This document shows, one piece after another, positions 10,905 to 23,600 of a DNA stretch of 64,000 bases. The notes under the pieces were generated by a model that saw only the letters and a program-made list of their open reading frames with translations, searched no databases and was not told the origin of the DNA. A program made the translations under genes and the position numbers. The stretch is taken from the NCBI GenBank assembly GCA_958510825.1, contig OY294045.1, forward strand, positions 11,087,916 through 11,151,915, written 5' to 3'. Source of the DNA: Brachypterus glaber. Its lineage: Eukaryota > Arthropoda > Insecta > Coleoptera > Kateretidae. The number at the start of each line of letters is the position of its first letter. The stretch's first letter is position 1.

Positions 10905-12425
10905 TGTGTACCATCATTTTCATAGAAAACGCTCACATCACAGAACCCTGAGGTACCCCAACATTTTAAATTTTTAGTTGTGGTATATGTACTTTACTAA
11001 GATTGACACTGACATTTTCCGTAATAATTAAGTAAGGTTAAAGTACAGTCTATATTATATAGTGCAAGTCCTATAACTGTCTTTAAGCATATATGCTTAT
11101 AAGCAAAAAGGTTAACAAATTTTATTATAAATGATATTTTTACAGTATGTCTCCAGATAGAGTTACAAAGAGGAATTTATTTTTTATTTTTGATTTGATC
11201 TCAAAAAAAGTCACTCTTTATAACTTGCCCTGCTTGATTTTAAACTCACAAAACACTAAGCGCTTTTTGTACAACTCTTACGGTTCATGGGATAATGTTT
11301 TTTTCTTCAAAATAGTGTCTTCAAAAATATAAAGAAAAAAAAACATCATCAATAGTGAGTTATTTTAAGATATCAAAAATAAAAAAATCTTCTTTGTAAT
11401 TCTAACAGTTGGTTTGTGTAATTTGGTGTAATTTTTGCGTGCCAAGCCTCAATGATGGCCTGTCGTAATTCTTCAGCATTATGACCCAGGAAAGTTAGTT
11501 TCTTCCCTCGCTCTGACTCCGGTATGGAAAGGGTTTTCCCGCAGATAATTCATTAATTGCATATCTTCTTCTGCACTACTCATTCTACTTCGAACAGAAC
11601 CCCGCTTTCTGCTAATCTGTCCAGTTTCCTCAAGTTTTTTCTTTGCTCGCATTATAGTGCTGTTTGCAACATTTAATTCAGTGGCTATTTCACGTACACT
11701 TATCCTGTCATTTATTCTTGCTGTTATAATACATTTTTGATAATTTGTAAGCTACGGCATAACTAATGTGAATTATTTTGACAAGTAATGTCATAATAAT
11801 ATTTGACAAATAAATGTCAAAGAGACCTTGATAAAGTTCAATATAATCTGTAACATTTTTAGGTGTAAGCGTTTATTATGAAAACGATGGTACATCATCA
11901 TTGAGGCTTGGCACGCAAAAATTACACCAAATTACACAAACCAACTGTTAGAATTACAAAGAAGATTTTTTTATTTTTGATATCTTAAAATAAGTCACTC
12001 TTGATGATGTTTTTTTCTTTATATTTTTGAAGACACTATTTTGAAGAAAAAAACATTATCCCATGAACCGTAAGAGTTGTACAAAAAGCGCTTAGTGTTT
12101 TGGGAGTTTAAAATCAAGCAGGGCAAGTTATAAAGAGTGACTTTTTTTGAGATCGAATCAAAAATAAAAAATAAATTCCTCTTTGTAACTCTATCTGGAG
12201 ACATACTGTACATACATAACCTTTTTGCTTATAAGCATATATGCTTAAAGACAGTTATAGGACTTGCACTATATAATATAGACTGTACTTTAACCTTACT
12301 TAATTATTACGGAAAATGTCAGTGTCAATCTTAGTAAAGTACATATACCACAACTAAAAATTTAAAATGTTGGGGTACCTCAGGATTCTGTGATGTGAGC
12401 GTTTTCTATGAAAATGATGGTACAT
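10905..12425. mobile_element. 1.5 kb palindromic element with a transposase remnant in the loop
   Basis: The left arm (about 10907-11455) recurs inverted at about 11900-12425 with high identity. Landmarks are GTACCATCATTTTCATAG, AAGCATATATGCTTATAAGC and CCAAGCCTCAATGATG. The loop holds a Tc1/mariner-type helix-turn-helix remnant. The matching frames at 11147 and 12213 are mirror images of one another and not genes. Confidence 0.8.
11460..11765 (-). pseudogene. Tc1/mariner-type transposase N-terminal fragment
   Basis: Minus-strand reading gives a paired helix-turn-helix region: ISVREIATELNVANSTIMRA, KKKLEETGQISRKRGSVRS, then MSSAEEDMQLMNYLRENPF. Stops flank it on both sides and no DDE catalytic domain follows. 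It is the only coding remnant inside the palindrome and is not functional. Confidence 0.7.
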
Positions 12426-14095
12426 AAATTACAATATCAATATAATCAATACTTATGACAGTAAATACAATGTACATTTTTTAAGCGTACAATAAACTAC
12501 TCACTACAACTACAAAGTTTGTATGTACACTCTATTTACTTTATAATCATTAATATATTTATAATTATTAATATAATAAAAGTCAAAATTAGCTAATATC
12601 TCCCATGCAACTTTCAAAAAATCTGTGCCCGTGGAAATATTATTGTTAGATTTTGTTGTTTTATAAATGCACGCAAATTTATTTATGTAATTTGTTACTT
12701 TATTTTTTAAAAACATCAGTATTATATAAAGTAAGTTCTAAAATTAGTTCATTTAAAATGATTTGCATAAAAAATTGCACTGTCTTCAATTCGTACATGA
12801 TATAAAGATGCAGGGGAAAAACGCCTTAACTCGCAAAATGAAAAATGTCCAAGAACCGAAATCGAAAGTCTAGATCTCACAAAAAAAATGTAAAAATAGT
12901 GTTTTGTATTTAATACATTTTTTAAAGTAGGTATAGTCTTGTTATCATTATGAAATAAATTAATAATAATAATAATAATAATTTATTTCACTGATCAGAT
13001 AAACCTAAAATTAATTATTTGAATTGTATGTCTTAAATGTCTCAAACCATTAATTTTAGACATTTAGTATGTCCGAACGTTGTATAAAAGAACGCTCGAA
13101 GTTTCACTTCACTCCACACGGTTTTAAAGGGACCTCGAGCATCCATACAAGTATATACTTTAGTTCCAATAAAAAATGTATTAACTCATACCCAACTCTC
13201 TACGCTGTAGAGATCCCTATGACGAATCAGACCGAACTTACGCGAATCGCACCCGAATTAATATGATCTATACAGTAAAAGTAAATAAAAGAATCGCACA
13301 CGCGGCAGCTGGCATTGGTTGCATTGGTTAAAACACTCGAATGTTGCGAGAGTAGGGATGTAGAAAACTAAACAGGTCAGTACGTGAGCATCTGCGGTGA
13401 AGCGTACAATGCATTGCAATGGACCGTTATATAGAAATGTTTTGTTTTGAGTCCTACCGTCACTAAATTCGTTGTTGTCACGTGCGTTTGTCTATACTTA
13501 CTGCATTTTGAAGTTGAATATACTATGCGCCTTTTACCACGCTTTTGCAAATAAATTACTGCACGTTTTATTGGAACTGACCTATACCAACGTCATTTTT
13601 CAATAAAGCGTTTCCGAGAGTTTTATGAAAGGACGCTCGAATTCGCATTCAAGAAATGCGACTACGACCATTCTTTTATGTATAGTACGCTATTGCCCAA
13701 TGTTGGGCTAAAATATAATTTTTTGAAAAAAAATGCTGCTTTTATTCCTTGTAGTCTTTATATTTAATAATACTACAATGAGTTTAAGACACAAAATAAA
13801 ATAAAAATATACGTGCTTTTTTCTTTAAATCTGAATTTTGTCTTTTTTTGTCTTGAATATAGTGTTATTAATTTATCAAAATGCACATTTTCATGACCTA
13901 ATATTTAGAACGTGCTTATGGTGTTTAAAATTATATTATGTGATTGTCAGTTATACAGAAATACACATTTTATATTGTAAAAAATCTTTCCTTCCTTTCA
14001 GGTTTCCTTAATTTTTTTCCGGGTAATCTTTTACGAGAGCGGTTTAGCCTAGAGTTCTTGGATTTTGATTTGACTTCTCAAAATAATATTAAACA
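12426..14095. other. Intergenic stretch without a recognised gene
   Basis: AT-rich sequence with a TAA-type microsatellite at about 12960-12985. The motif AACGCTCGAA near 13090 and a similar one near 13634 suggest another old repeat. No exon is supported. Confidence 0.5.
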
Positions 14096-14317
14096 CAACG
14101 AACTAATTACTCTTCTCTCTAGAATAGGCATTTCATTTGTAAAAACTGAAAAAAAACGTAGCCAACATATACATTTGTCTGTCCTACTCGCACAGCTTTG
14201 TTCTAATAGAGACGACAATAACAGTTACTGGTAACCAGTAACTGTTATTGTTCAGGCCTGAATATACCTACTATTTGTTTACAAACAAACCGAGGCGATA
14301 GAGTTATTAGTTCGTTG
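14096..14317. mobile_element. hAT-type MITE, copy 1
   Basis: The ends CAACGAACTAAT and ATTAGTTCGTTG are inverted; the repeat continues through ACTCTTCTCTCTAGAATA on the left. The flanks are ATTAAACA on the left and ATTAAAAA on the right, an eroded 8 bp target duplication. A central AACAGTTACTGGTAACCAGT is palindromic. Other copies: 19066, 22139 and 49228. Confidence 0.85.
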
Positions 14318-14940
14318 ATTAAAAACCAAATCAGAGTTCAGGAACCCTCTTCGTATAAATCCACGAATTTGTGTAGATTTTTAAACATCGGCCGATGTTA
14401 AAGGGAGCCATTTTGAAGTTGCAACAAACGGGGACCATACGCAACTACCGTAGTAATAAACACGGTATTTATTAATATCCAAAATAAGTACCTAAAATAT
14501 TTCTATTCAGATAAACATTAATTTATTAATAAAAACGGTAGTTAAAAGTATGAACGTGCAAACATAATAAAATATAAACGATTTTTAAATTTTATAAATA
14601 AAAATAAATATTTTCTGTGTAGTTATATTTTCAAAAATAATTTTATAAAGTATTGTTATATTTAGAGATTTTAAAAAATACCAAAATATATAATAACTTG
14701 TAATAAATATTGTCATATAAGGTATCAAACAATCCATTATCACATTTAAAATAAATCCAGTATATAATATTTAATATATTTACAATAAATATAAATACTA
14801 TAGTAGTATTATATTAGTAATATAGTATTATATTAGTAATATTATAGTAGTACAATACTACTAGGATATTCGATGCTTTAACAGGACCGCACTAAGGAAC
14901 GTGTGATTTATTTTATAAACTTAAAAATATAATATAATAT

Positions 14941-15493
14941 AAGGGGTCAGGGGAAAAACGATCAGAGTCACAAAAACTACTTTTCACAGAATAGCGAAAT
15001 TAAGGTTTACAGACTCATATTGTATGATTACAGTTTCAAAGTAACGTCAATTATTGTTTCATCTCGTCACATACTTATTTCACAGCAAAATAATATTACC
15101 TACCAAGGTTTTTAACATTACCTTTGAGGTTCAAAGCGAAAGATGCAACCGAACTACACATATGACTTTATAGAATCGATCACAGTCCAGGACTCTGTTT
15201 GTTTTTTTATGTTATAAAGCAGCCCAACAGGCTTAGTGCATTTACAATCAAAAATACGTTTCCTTAGTTACCGATGCGAAACTATGGACTTTAATTGTTT
15301 TTTATGGTATCGCTCGGACTCTGACTGTTCTTACGCTGTATATCGTTTCTATTTAAATTCGTTACAGCGACTGTAATTGTTTTTGCTTAAAACCGACATA
15401 GTCACCTGAAAGCTTGGGTCGCGAACTACAAGATGGTGTATATAACGAATTTTCGATAAAAATGGACTATGATCGTTTTTCCCCTGACCCCTT
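14941..15493. mobile_element. 553 bp element with AAGGGGTCAGGGG termini
   Basis: The ends AAGGGGTCAGGGGAAAAACG and CGTTTTTCCCCTGACCCCTT are exact inverted repeats, extended by a few bases. The interior has no coding potential. The family is unassigned because no clear target duplication is seen. Confidence 0.7.
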
Positions 15494-16024
15494 CATATCG
15501 CAATAGGCTTGTATGTTTATCGATTTTGCTAAATAATGTAGCTAAAGAATAGTAAATAAAACTCACTTTAAGGGTCATTCTAACTAATTTTACGTTCGTA
15601 GTAAATTATCAAAAAAAAATTCTAAATTTTTTTGTATCAGACGGTTTCTTGCACTGCACTTTTATTTTTAAAGTTTCGTTAATAACTACTTTATGCAATT
15701 TAGTTTCCAAAAAATTAACAGGCACGAAAAGAATGTAAGTTTGTTATTAACATATTATGTTAGGCTTTTAAAGCAACACACACTTTAAATTAAATTTAAA
15801 TAAACATGAAATAAATAGGTAGGTACGATCTGACCAATCTACGTCGCGTGTAGTTTGTTTACTACGTTCGTGTTGCGTAAAGAACTTTTTGACTCAAAAA
15901 CAAGTGTTTGTGTGTGTCCAATGTTAAAAAACGCAAATTCAAAGTGATTTTAATGTTTAATATTTGTGTTTTACATATTACTTCCCATATTTTAATAAAA
16001 TCGAAAAAATAGGCTATACAAAAA

Positions 16025-16470
16025 TTCATGTTTCGACTATTTGGCCTTCCATCATCAGGGATTTATAAGGAGCAAAAATGAAAAACCCATCCGAATTTTT
16101 ATAAATGAGGCATCAAACGATTCGTCTTGGCCCCATGAATATAAGTAGTTATTATAGTTATAGATGTATTTGCCCACGTTTCGACTATATTCAATTTATT
16201 CCTTTTATCATCAGCATAAAATAAGAAATTTGCTCTACAGCCTAAACGCCTAATCCGAATTTGACAATTGAGGGATCAGACGATTCGTCTTGATACGGCG
16301 GGTGACATGGGTTATATAAAAGTCTATGTTTCGCCTATTATTAGGGATTTATAAAGAGCAAAAATAAAAAGTTGTTCAATTTTTATAAAAAACGTATCGA
16401 GAGATGCGTCTTGGTCCCATGAATAATATTTATTATAGTTATAGCTGTATTTGTACATGTTTCGACTATA
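16025..16470. repeat. Degenerate tandem repeat, about 145 bp unit, three copies
   Basis: The motif ATGTTTCGACTAT (or close variants) appears near 16028, 16178, 16322 and 16456. CATCATCAG-like and GATTCGTCTTG-like segments recur between. Each unit has diverged. Confidence 0.6.
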
Positions 16471-17440
16471 TTAGCATAGTAAAATCATCTAAAATAAAAC
16501 TAAATATCATAATAATGATACAAATCTTTAAATTCAATTCAAATATACAAACGTTTTAATAATATGAAGGCAAGAGGCCTCCGACTGCGACGGTTACTAT
16601 ATAATTTTATTTCACATTATTCTTGTTTTATACTTTTTAGTTAATCAGTCGGGTGCTTTTTTTTTAATTTAATTATTAGTAAAATATTACAATAATCGAA
16701 CCAAAACCCTTTTTTTGTGAAATAGATACCTTTTTTAGTGAAGTAAATCCAGAAGATTTTAATCAAAGAATATATATAACAAGTTTATTGAAGTGAGTAT
16801 TTATATTTTTTTATTGAGAAAAAAGCTAACTAGGATGTGCAAAGTTGGGATTATAATCTTTTTTTGGAATAGAAATCAATTATTTAAAAATTCAAATACA
16901 TATTTTAACTTTAAAAGTGCAGTTTTCTTGTCGCACATTTTTTGGTTTTATTTTTTTACAACTTAGAGTAACAATAATTATCTATATCTAACTATAGGTA
17001 CACCTAAATAACAATGATAAAAACATGTTCTGTGTTCATAGTTATATATTGCGTTTTATTTAATAAAAACGTTTTCCTAAGTCCGGACCTGTTATAGCAT
17101 CGAAGTTCCTTTGAGTGAAGATTACTAACTAAATATTCTATAAAGGTAATACAAAAATAATAAATACGTAATAATTTAAAATAAACTAAAAAGTTCAAAA
17201 CGAAAAGTTTCAGAATTAAAACAGGATTGTTGTCAAAATTTTCCGACTATAATAATAATTATTGTAGTCAAATAATGCAGTTGTCAATTTTATGTCAATA
17301 TTTGATAGTTTTTTTATAATAGTCCTACCGGTAAATGTAGACACTTTAAAACTACATACTGTTTTAAATTTAGTATTTGTCAATAATGTGCTTGGACAAA
17401 AACTAAATGATTTTAAAGTCTAGTTCTAATCTCAGTTAAA

Positions 17441-17498
17441 ATGTGTCTATAGACACATGTTTTTTTGGAAGCATGTGTATACACATGCTTCCAAAAAA
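17441..17498. repeat. Two adjacent perfect palindromes
   Basis: 17441-17458 is an 18 bp perfect palindrome (ATGTGTCTATAGACACAT). 17461-17498 is a 38 bp perfect palindrome with no spacer, centred on GTGTATACAC and bounded by T and A runs. They lie downstream of the RNF146 stop and its likely poly(A) signal. Confidence 0.85.
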
Positions 17499-17539
17499 CT
17501 TGTAGTATCCTTAGTATCCTTCCTAAATAAGTCTTAAAG

Positions 17540-17545
17540 TTTATT
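17540..17545 (-). terminator. Candidate poly(A) signal for the long RNF146 isoform
   Basis: AATAAA on the minus strand about 135 nt after the TAG at 17680. Confidence 0.45.
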
Positions 17546-17679
17546 TATATTAAATAAATCCCATTAAACTCCAGATCGTTTTAAAAATTAACCGACTTAG
17601 TCTAGTCTACGGTTTCTTGAGTTAATTTTTCATGGGCAATAATATTTACATTTACCCACTAGTACCATAAATATATTAC

Positions 17680-20600
17680 CTAATCCACACTTCTGTGTCT
17701 ATAGTACCTTCTAACGTTTAAGTTATTTGCCTGATCGCCATTTTGATTCTGATTCGTTGTCAAACTCAAGTTGGAGATGCGGTCCACCGTGGCCTGCAGA
17801 TCTTCTTCTTGGTGGGGAGATTCTCGGCCACTGGTTGGGCTCTGAGGCGTGTTCGACGGGGTTATGGGTACTACGTTGTCGGTACGACCGTCCACCGGGC
17901 TCGCGGGTCTCGTGTTTACGTGGATGTCTTGTTCAGGTGCTTGTCCTGGTGTTTGAGAAGAGCTTTGTTGCTCTTCAGTTCGTAGGCCTGCAATTCCTAG
18001 AAGAGGAAAAAAATACGGCTATTAACGATACAAGCAATATATTTTTTTTAAAAAAATTCTCGAAAAAAAAAATATATATATATACTGGGTGTTTCAGGAA
18101 GGTGGTTCACCCTCCTTAACTTTTTTATACTAAGCCACCCTCTTCCCATTAAAAAAAAAATGAGTTATGGGCAAAAGTGTAACTTTTAAACTTTTAAGAG
18201 CGCACCAAAAATAGAGTTTTCGGAAAAAAATCAAAATAGTATTTTTCTTAAGAAACTAGACCAAAAATTAAGCAAATAAGCCAATTCAAGGCACTCTAGG
18301 TTTAAAATGAAAATTTAAATAAAAAATGACATGACCTGTCAAAAATTGACAAGTGACATATGGTTGTATTCAGAATTGATTTCTAAGACAAAATATGAAA
18401 AATATATAGGGTGTCCCATTTAAAAATCGAAAGTTAAGATAATTTCCGAAGAAACCGGAAGTGAAAAAAAAGTTGTTTGATATGTCAAAAAATTGCAAAT
18501 TTTATCTTATGCATGATCTCCAAATTTCATTTGGATAGCTCTAAGTATAAAAAAGTTAAGGGGGGTGAACCACCTTCCTGAAACACCCGGTATATATACA
18601 GGGTGGCCCCTGAGTCGCTTTACCATTTAAAAATTGAATAACTTTTTTGTTTGTCATTTTTTTCTATTTATTTTTTTAACAGGAAATGGATGTATGAAAA
18701 ATCACGTCTTTTTTAATGACGGCTCTTAACATGTATGGCTCCAGCTAGGATCGTGCATCAACGTGAATTATATCCCCTTACGGGCCTTACTTCTGCGAGG
18801 AAAATAGCAATACAGTAACGGTGAACGGAAAATTTTGTGCGCCCTGCAGTGGAAGACATGCCAGAGACATGGTGGCAGCAAGATGGGGCAACTGCCCATG
18901 CGGCCAGAGCCACAATGCAGCTTTTAAGGCAGATTTTCGAAGAGCGATAATTTCGCGTTTGTCCTTCACGATCACCCGATTTGACATTACCGGATTTTTT
19001 TCTTTGGGAGTACCTGGCAACACGCCCAGGACTATCCAACAGCTTAAGTCAAACATGTTAAGAGCCAACGAACTAATAACTCTTCTCTCTAGAATAGGCA
19101 CTTGATTTGTAAAAAATTAAAAAAACGTTGCCATCATATACATTTGTCTGTCTTACACGCACAGCTGCGTTCTAACAGAGACAACAATAACAGTTACTGA
19201 ATATTGTTATTGTTCAGGCTGAATATACCTACTATTTGTTTACAAACAAACCGAGATGTTGGCGATACTTTATATTAACGGTATGCGTATTCTAGAGAGA
19301 AGAGTTGTTAGTTCATTGTTAAGAGCAGTCATGGAAAATGTCGTGAAAAGAGCCCGTGCTTGCGAAGTGGAAAATTGACTTCATTTAAAAGACATGATCT
19401 TTCATACATAGTTAAAAAAAATCATTTCCTGTACTCTATATTGTAAAAAAATATAAGTAAAAAAGTTATTCAATTTTTAAATAGTAAAGCGGCTTATGGG
19501 CCACCCTGTAAAAAAAGGAAAGTTCAAAAAAAGCATTTTAAAGATTTATTTTTTTTTTAATACTGCGCGGTGTTAAAGTTACCTTTTTTAGAAATGGACG
19601 AAATATCCCTCTTAATTTTCCTTCTTCTTGAAGGATCGTTACGACGTAGCTGCAGCATATTTTCAAAATCGACTATGTACAAAAATCCAGCAATCAATAA
19701 CTCTGTCGTTTTGTCCCCATTTTTGTACGAAGTTTCCAGTTCCTTACTTGTTCTCTCGTCGTACTGCCACCATCCTAAAATTAAATTTAATTATGAAAAT
19801 ATTGCATCACTACTTACTGCGTTTTTAACATTTTACATCGGCACTTAGTGCTACTAAGAGTGCCGATGTATTGAAATCTTCGCCGAAAAGTCAAAATATT
19901 TGACCACGTTTATTTCACATTTCTCGACAATTTAGACCATTCTGAGTCAAAATCAGTAAAAATAATTTTTGCGTCCGTCCGTCTGTCTGTCTGTCTGTCT
20001 GTCTGGGTGTAAACTCTCTAACTCCATTTCTACATGAGATCTCGACTTGCGGTTTTTTGCATATTGTTTCTTATCGTATTTCGAAGAGCTGATTAGATTT
20101 TGGGGGTAAGGGGGTAAAACTCCTATTTAAAGCGTTTTTTGTTTATAATTAAGGCAATTATTATTGTATTTGGTTAATTTAGCACTTATATAAAAGATAA
20201 TTTTAAATTGGTCAAAAAATGTAATAAACACCGTTTTCCTAAAACGCATTGTTTTCGAAATATGGGCGTTTAAAGCAGTAAAAGGTGTTTTTACCATATC
20301 TCACATATTTATAACCCGATTTCAAAAAATTATATTTTAAATAAAAGCTCTTTTTAAGCCCTATAAAAAATGTTATATACAGTTTTTTGCTAGAATATGT
20401 TTTAAAGATACAGAATTTAAAATCAAACAAAACACCTAGTTTGAAATTTGCAAACTAGATGGCTCTAGTGTACAATAGTGCCGATGTTTTGACAGGGTGC
20501 TTGCAACGTTTCATCTAGTTTTAATATAGAATTGTCAGGAAAAAATAACACGTTAAACACCATTAAAAATTTCTATGTCGATCAATTCAGGAAGATAATG

Positions 20601-23600
20601 CAATTTTCGATTCTTATTTATCAATAAACCCCAGGCCTCGACGATTCTTTGTTTAGTCATCGACGGGGTGCAAATTTGGTCAAGGGTGTAAATTTAGGCA
20701 ATGAACTTTACCCCCAGTAATTCACTTAACCGTGGTTTCCGGTACCCTTAGTTGCAAGAAAAAAAAACCCTCGACGAATCCACTTTAGGATGGTTCCAAT
20801 AAACATTTTTTTGGCCAAAAAATAACAAAATGGCGGACATTTTTTTTTTAATTTTCAAACATTAAACAAAAACGTCCGCCATTTTGTTATTTCTTGGCAA
20901 AAAAAATCTTCTAGTTCGGGCTATAGCAACTTCAATACTGAATAATATCCCGTTTTGTTCAAAAAAAAAGTTATGGCCAAAAAATGGCACTTTAAAAATC
21001 TAAAAAATTATTTTTTTTATTCTTTGAATATAAATAAACAAAATTTCACAATGATATCTTTTTTCTTTCTATATAAAAATAGGTTTAAAAAAGATTATTT
21101 TTAGAATTTGAAGGTAGAAAGGCCCCTTAAAGTTTGGTTTCGATCTTAAATGGTATGGATAAACTTAAGACGATATTATCTCTCCAAAAACGTTTTTATT
21201 ATTATTACATAAATAATAGCGACATGTTTCTGCCCTTTTAACATAGGACCATCTTTTGGTATGGTTCTAGACCTCTAAAACAACCGGCAAGAAATCGGTT
21301 TTTCAGACAAAAAAATCCGGAAAACCTTTTTTTGCTCGGAAGTAAATAATATGCTTTAAGTAATAACGAAAATTACTTTAATTACAAAATGTTACACAAA
21401 TAATAAATACAAACTTAAATTGTTTACAATAATTATTCATACAATATAAATTGTAACATATACCTATTATAGATAAATAGGTGCGTCTAGAGATCTAAAA
21501 TTAGATACAAAATAACATAGTATGCCCATAAAAAATGGAACATTTCTAAGATTTTAAAAGTATATATTTTTGTAAATTTTATCTTTAAAGCCAAAATTAG
21601 CTTGCAGTCCACAATTTATGTATTATTAAATTGCATATCGTCGGCTTACAAGTAAAAGGCACTAAGTCACTTTTTTGCAAAAATGGGATTTTTAGGGTAC
21701 TGTAATTAATTTTTGATAATCTATTTACAGGTAAACCGAACTAACTTTTAGGTGGACTGCCAAGAGAGTTCCCACTATACAAAACGCACCAGTTTGATTT
21801 TGAATAAAATTTTATCTGGCAATAGGCACTAAGTCACTTAGTGCACTTAGTGCATTTTACTTGTAGATTATTTCAAATGTTTCTGCACTAAGCGACTGAG
21901 TGTTTGTTTGGCGAAACCTGCATTTTTGTAACAATTATTACAAAAATTAAAAAACAACAGTGAAAGTTAAATTTGACAATATCTCAAAACCATGTTTTTG
22001 GACTTAGTGCTCTTTACTTGTAAGCCGACGATATATAAAATTTATTGTAATAAGCAATAAAAGAAAAATAAATAGCGTACGCGTACGCTGCCCAGACAGC
22101 ACATAATAAGTTATTATTAATAACCATTAGATATATTCCAACGAACTAACAACTCTTCTCTCTAGAATACGCAAACCGTTAATATAAGTATAAGTATCGC
22201 CAACATCTCGGTTTGTTTGTAGGTATATTCAGGCCTGAACAATAACAATTACCAGTAACTGTTATTGTTGTCTCTGTTAGAACAAAGCTGTGCGAGTAAG
22301 ACAGACAAATGCATATGTTGGCTACGTTTTTGTCAGTTTTTACAAATGAAATGCCTATTCTAGAGAGAAGAGTTATTAGTTCGTTGATATATTTATTTCC
22401 AACCATTAGTCAGCCCTATATCCACTGAACGTCCAGTCCATGAATATACTTTACGGAGGTTAAAAAATAAATGTCCACTGGTTATTTATATGGATATCCA
22501 GTCGATATCCTGTACATAGGTGGACATTTGGATATCCATGGGATATCTACTGTCAATCCAGGATATCTACTGGATATCCAGAAAGTATATCCTCTGGATA
22601 TCTACTAGTTATTATGTGCTATATGGGTGCCTGATCGTCCCAGATAGCAAAATGCAACGCTATAACAAAAAAATTTCCATAGGTTATGAGTATACTGTTT
22701 GTATATTTTTAACACGCTGACTGCCGTAATACAAAAAATGTAGTATTTTATTTTTTATAAATATACCTGTATCAAACAACAAAAAATAATAGTAAAATGA
22801 AGGCACAACTTTAGTAACAAAAAAACGAATTGACGAAATGTTCGTGACTAAACCAAATAAACTGAACACACGGCGGTTAATGTGTTAAAAAAAGTCCTAT
22901 CGCAACCCAGCAACCCCCTTAACATTAAGTTGGTCAATTTTGTCCCTCCTTATCGATCTTTTTCTACTGGATTGTTTCTTGGGATATTGAAATTTATTGA
23001 CAAAATCAATTACGTAAAGTTCGGCGCAAATTAAAATTTCGCAGGCGGGCATGTCTAATTTAAAAGCGTCTTCGATTTCTTCGTTTGTTCTGGCATCGTA
23101 TTGCCACCAACCTTAAATTTATTTTTTTTAATAATAACGTAAAATGTGAGGGGTGAACCGCTGAGAATAAACTAAAAAAAGGTCCCTCGTTTTCTCGAGA
23201 GATTACCCTATAAAAAATGCCATACAAAGAGAAGATTCCAAATACGTTTCAATACGACATTTTTTATAGGATACCTACAATTCTTACACTTGAATTCCTC
23301 AGCGGTTTGCCTCTCGTAAAATGCTAATACCTAACACGGTTCGGCTGAGAAGTAAAGAAACTACAAAAAAAAAACACACACAAAATCTGCTACCAGAATT
23401 CTGGTTCTCGAAGTTCTAGAACTTGACTCCTTATGGATTTTTGAGAAAAGAAAACATTAATTTAAAATAAGCCATGAAGATATGTAATGCTACGCATTCC
23501 ATTATATAATATTCACAGTAAATGGTATATTGCATTTTCCCAAATACTTAAAAAATAAATAATAATTTTCAAAAAAAATTAAAAAGATCTTTTTATGAAA

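Noticed and set aside
11147..12213. Two matching small ORFs
   Set aside because: They are mirror copies within the palindrome arms and have no start, domain or conservation support.
18787..19105. ORFs of 93-104 codons on both strands
   Set aside because: The true reading is the frameshifted mariner transposase in another frame; these are shadows.
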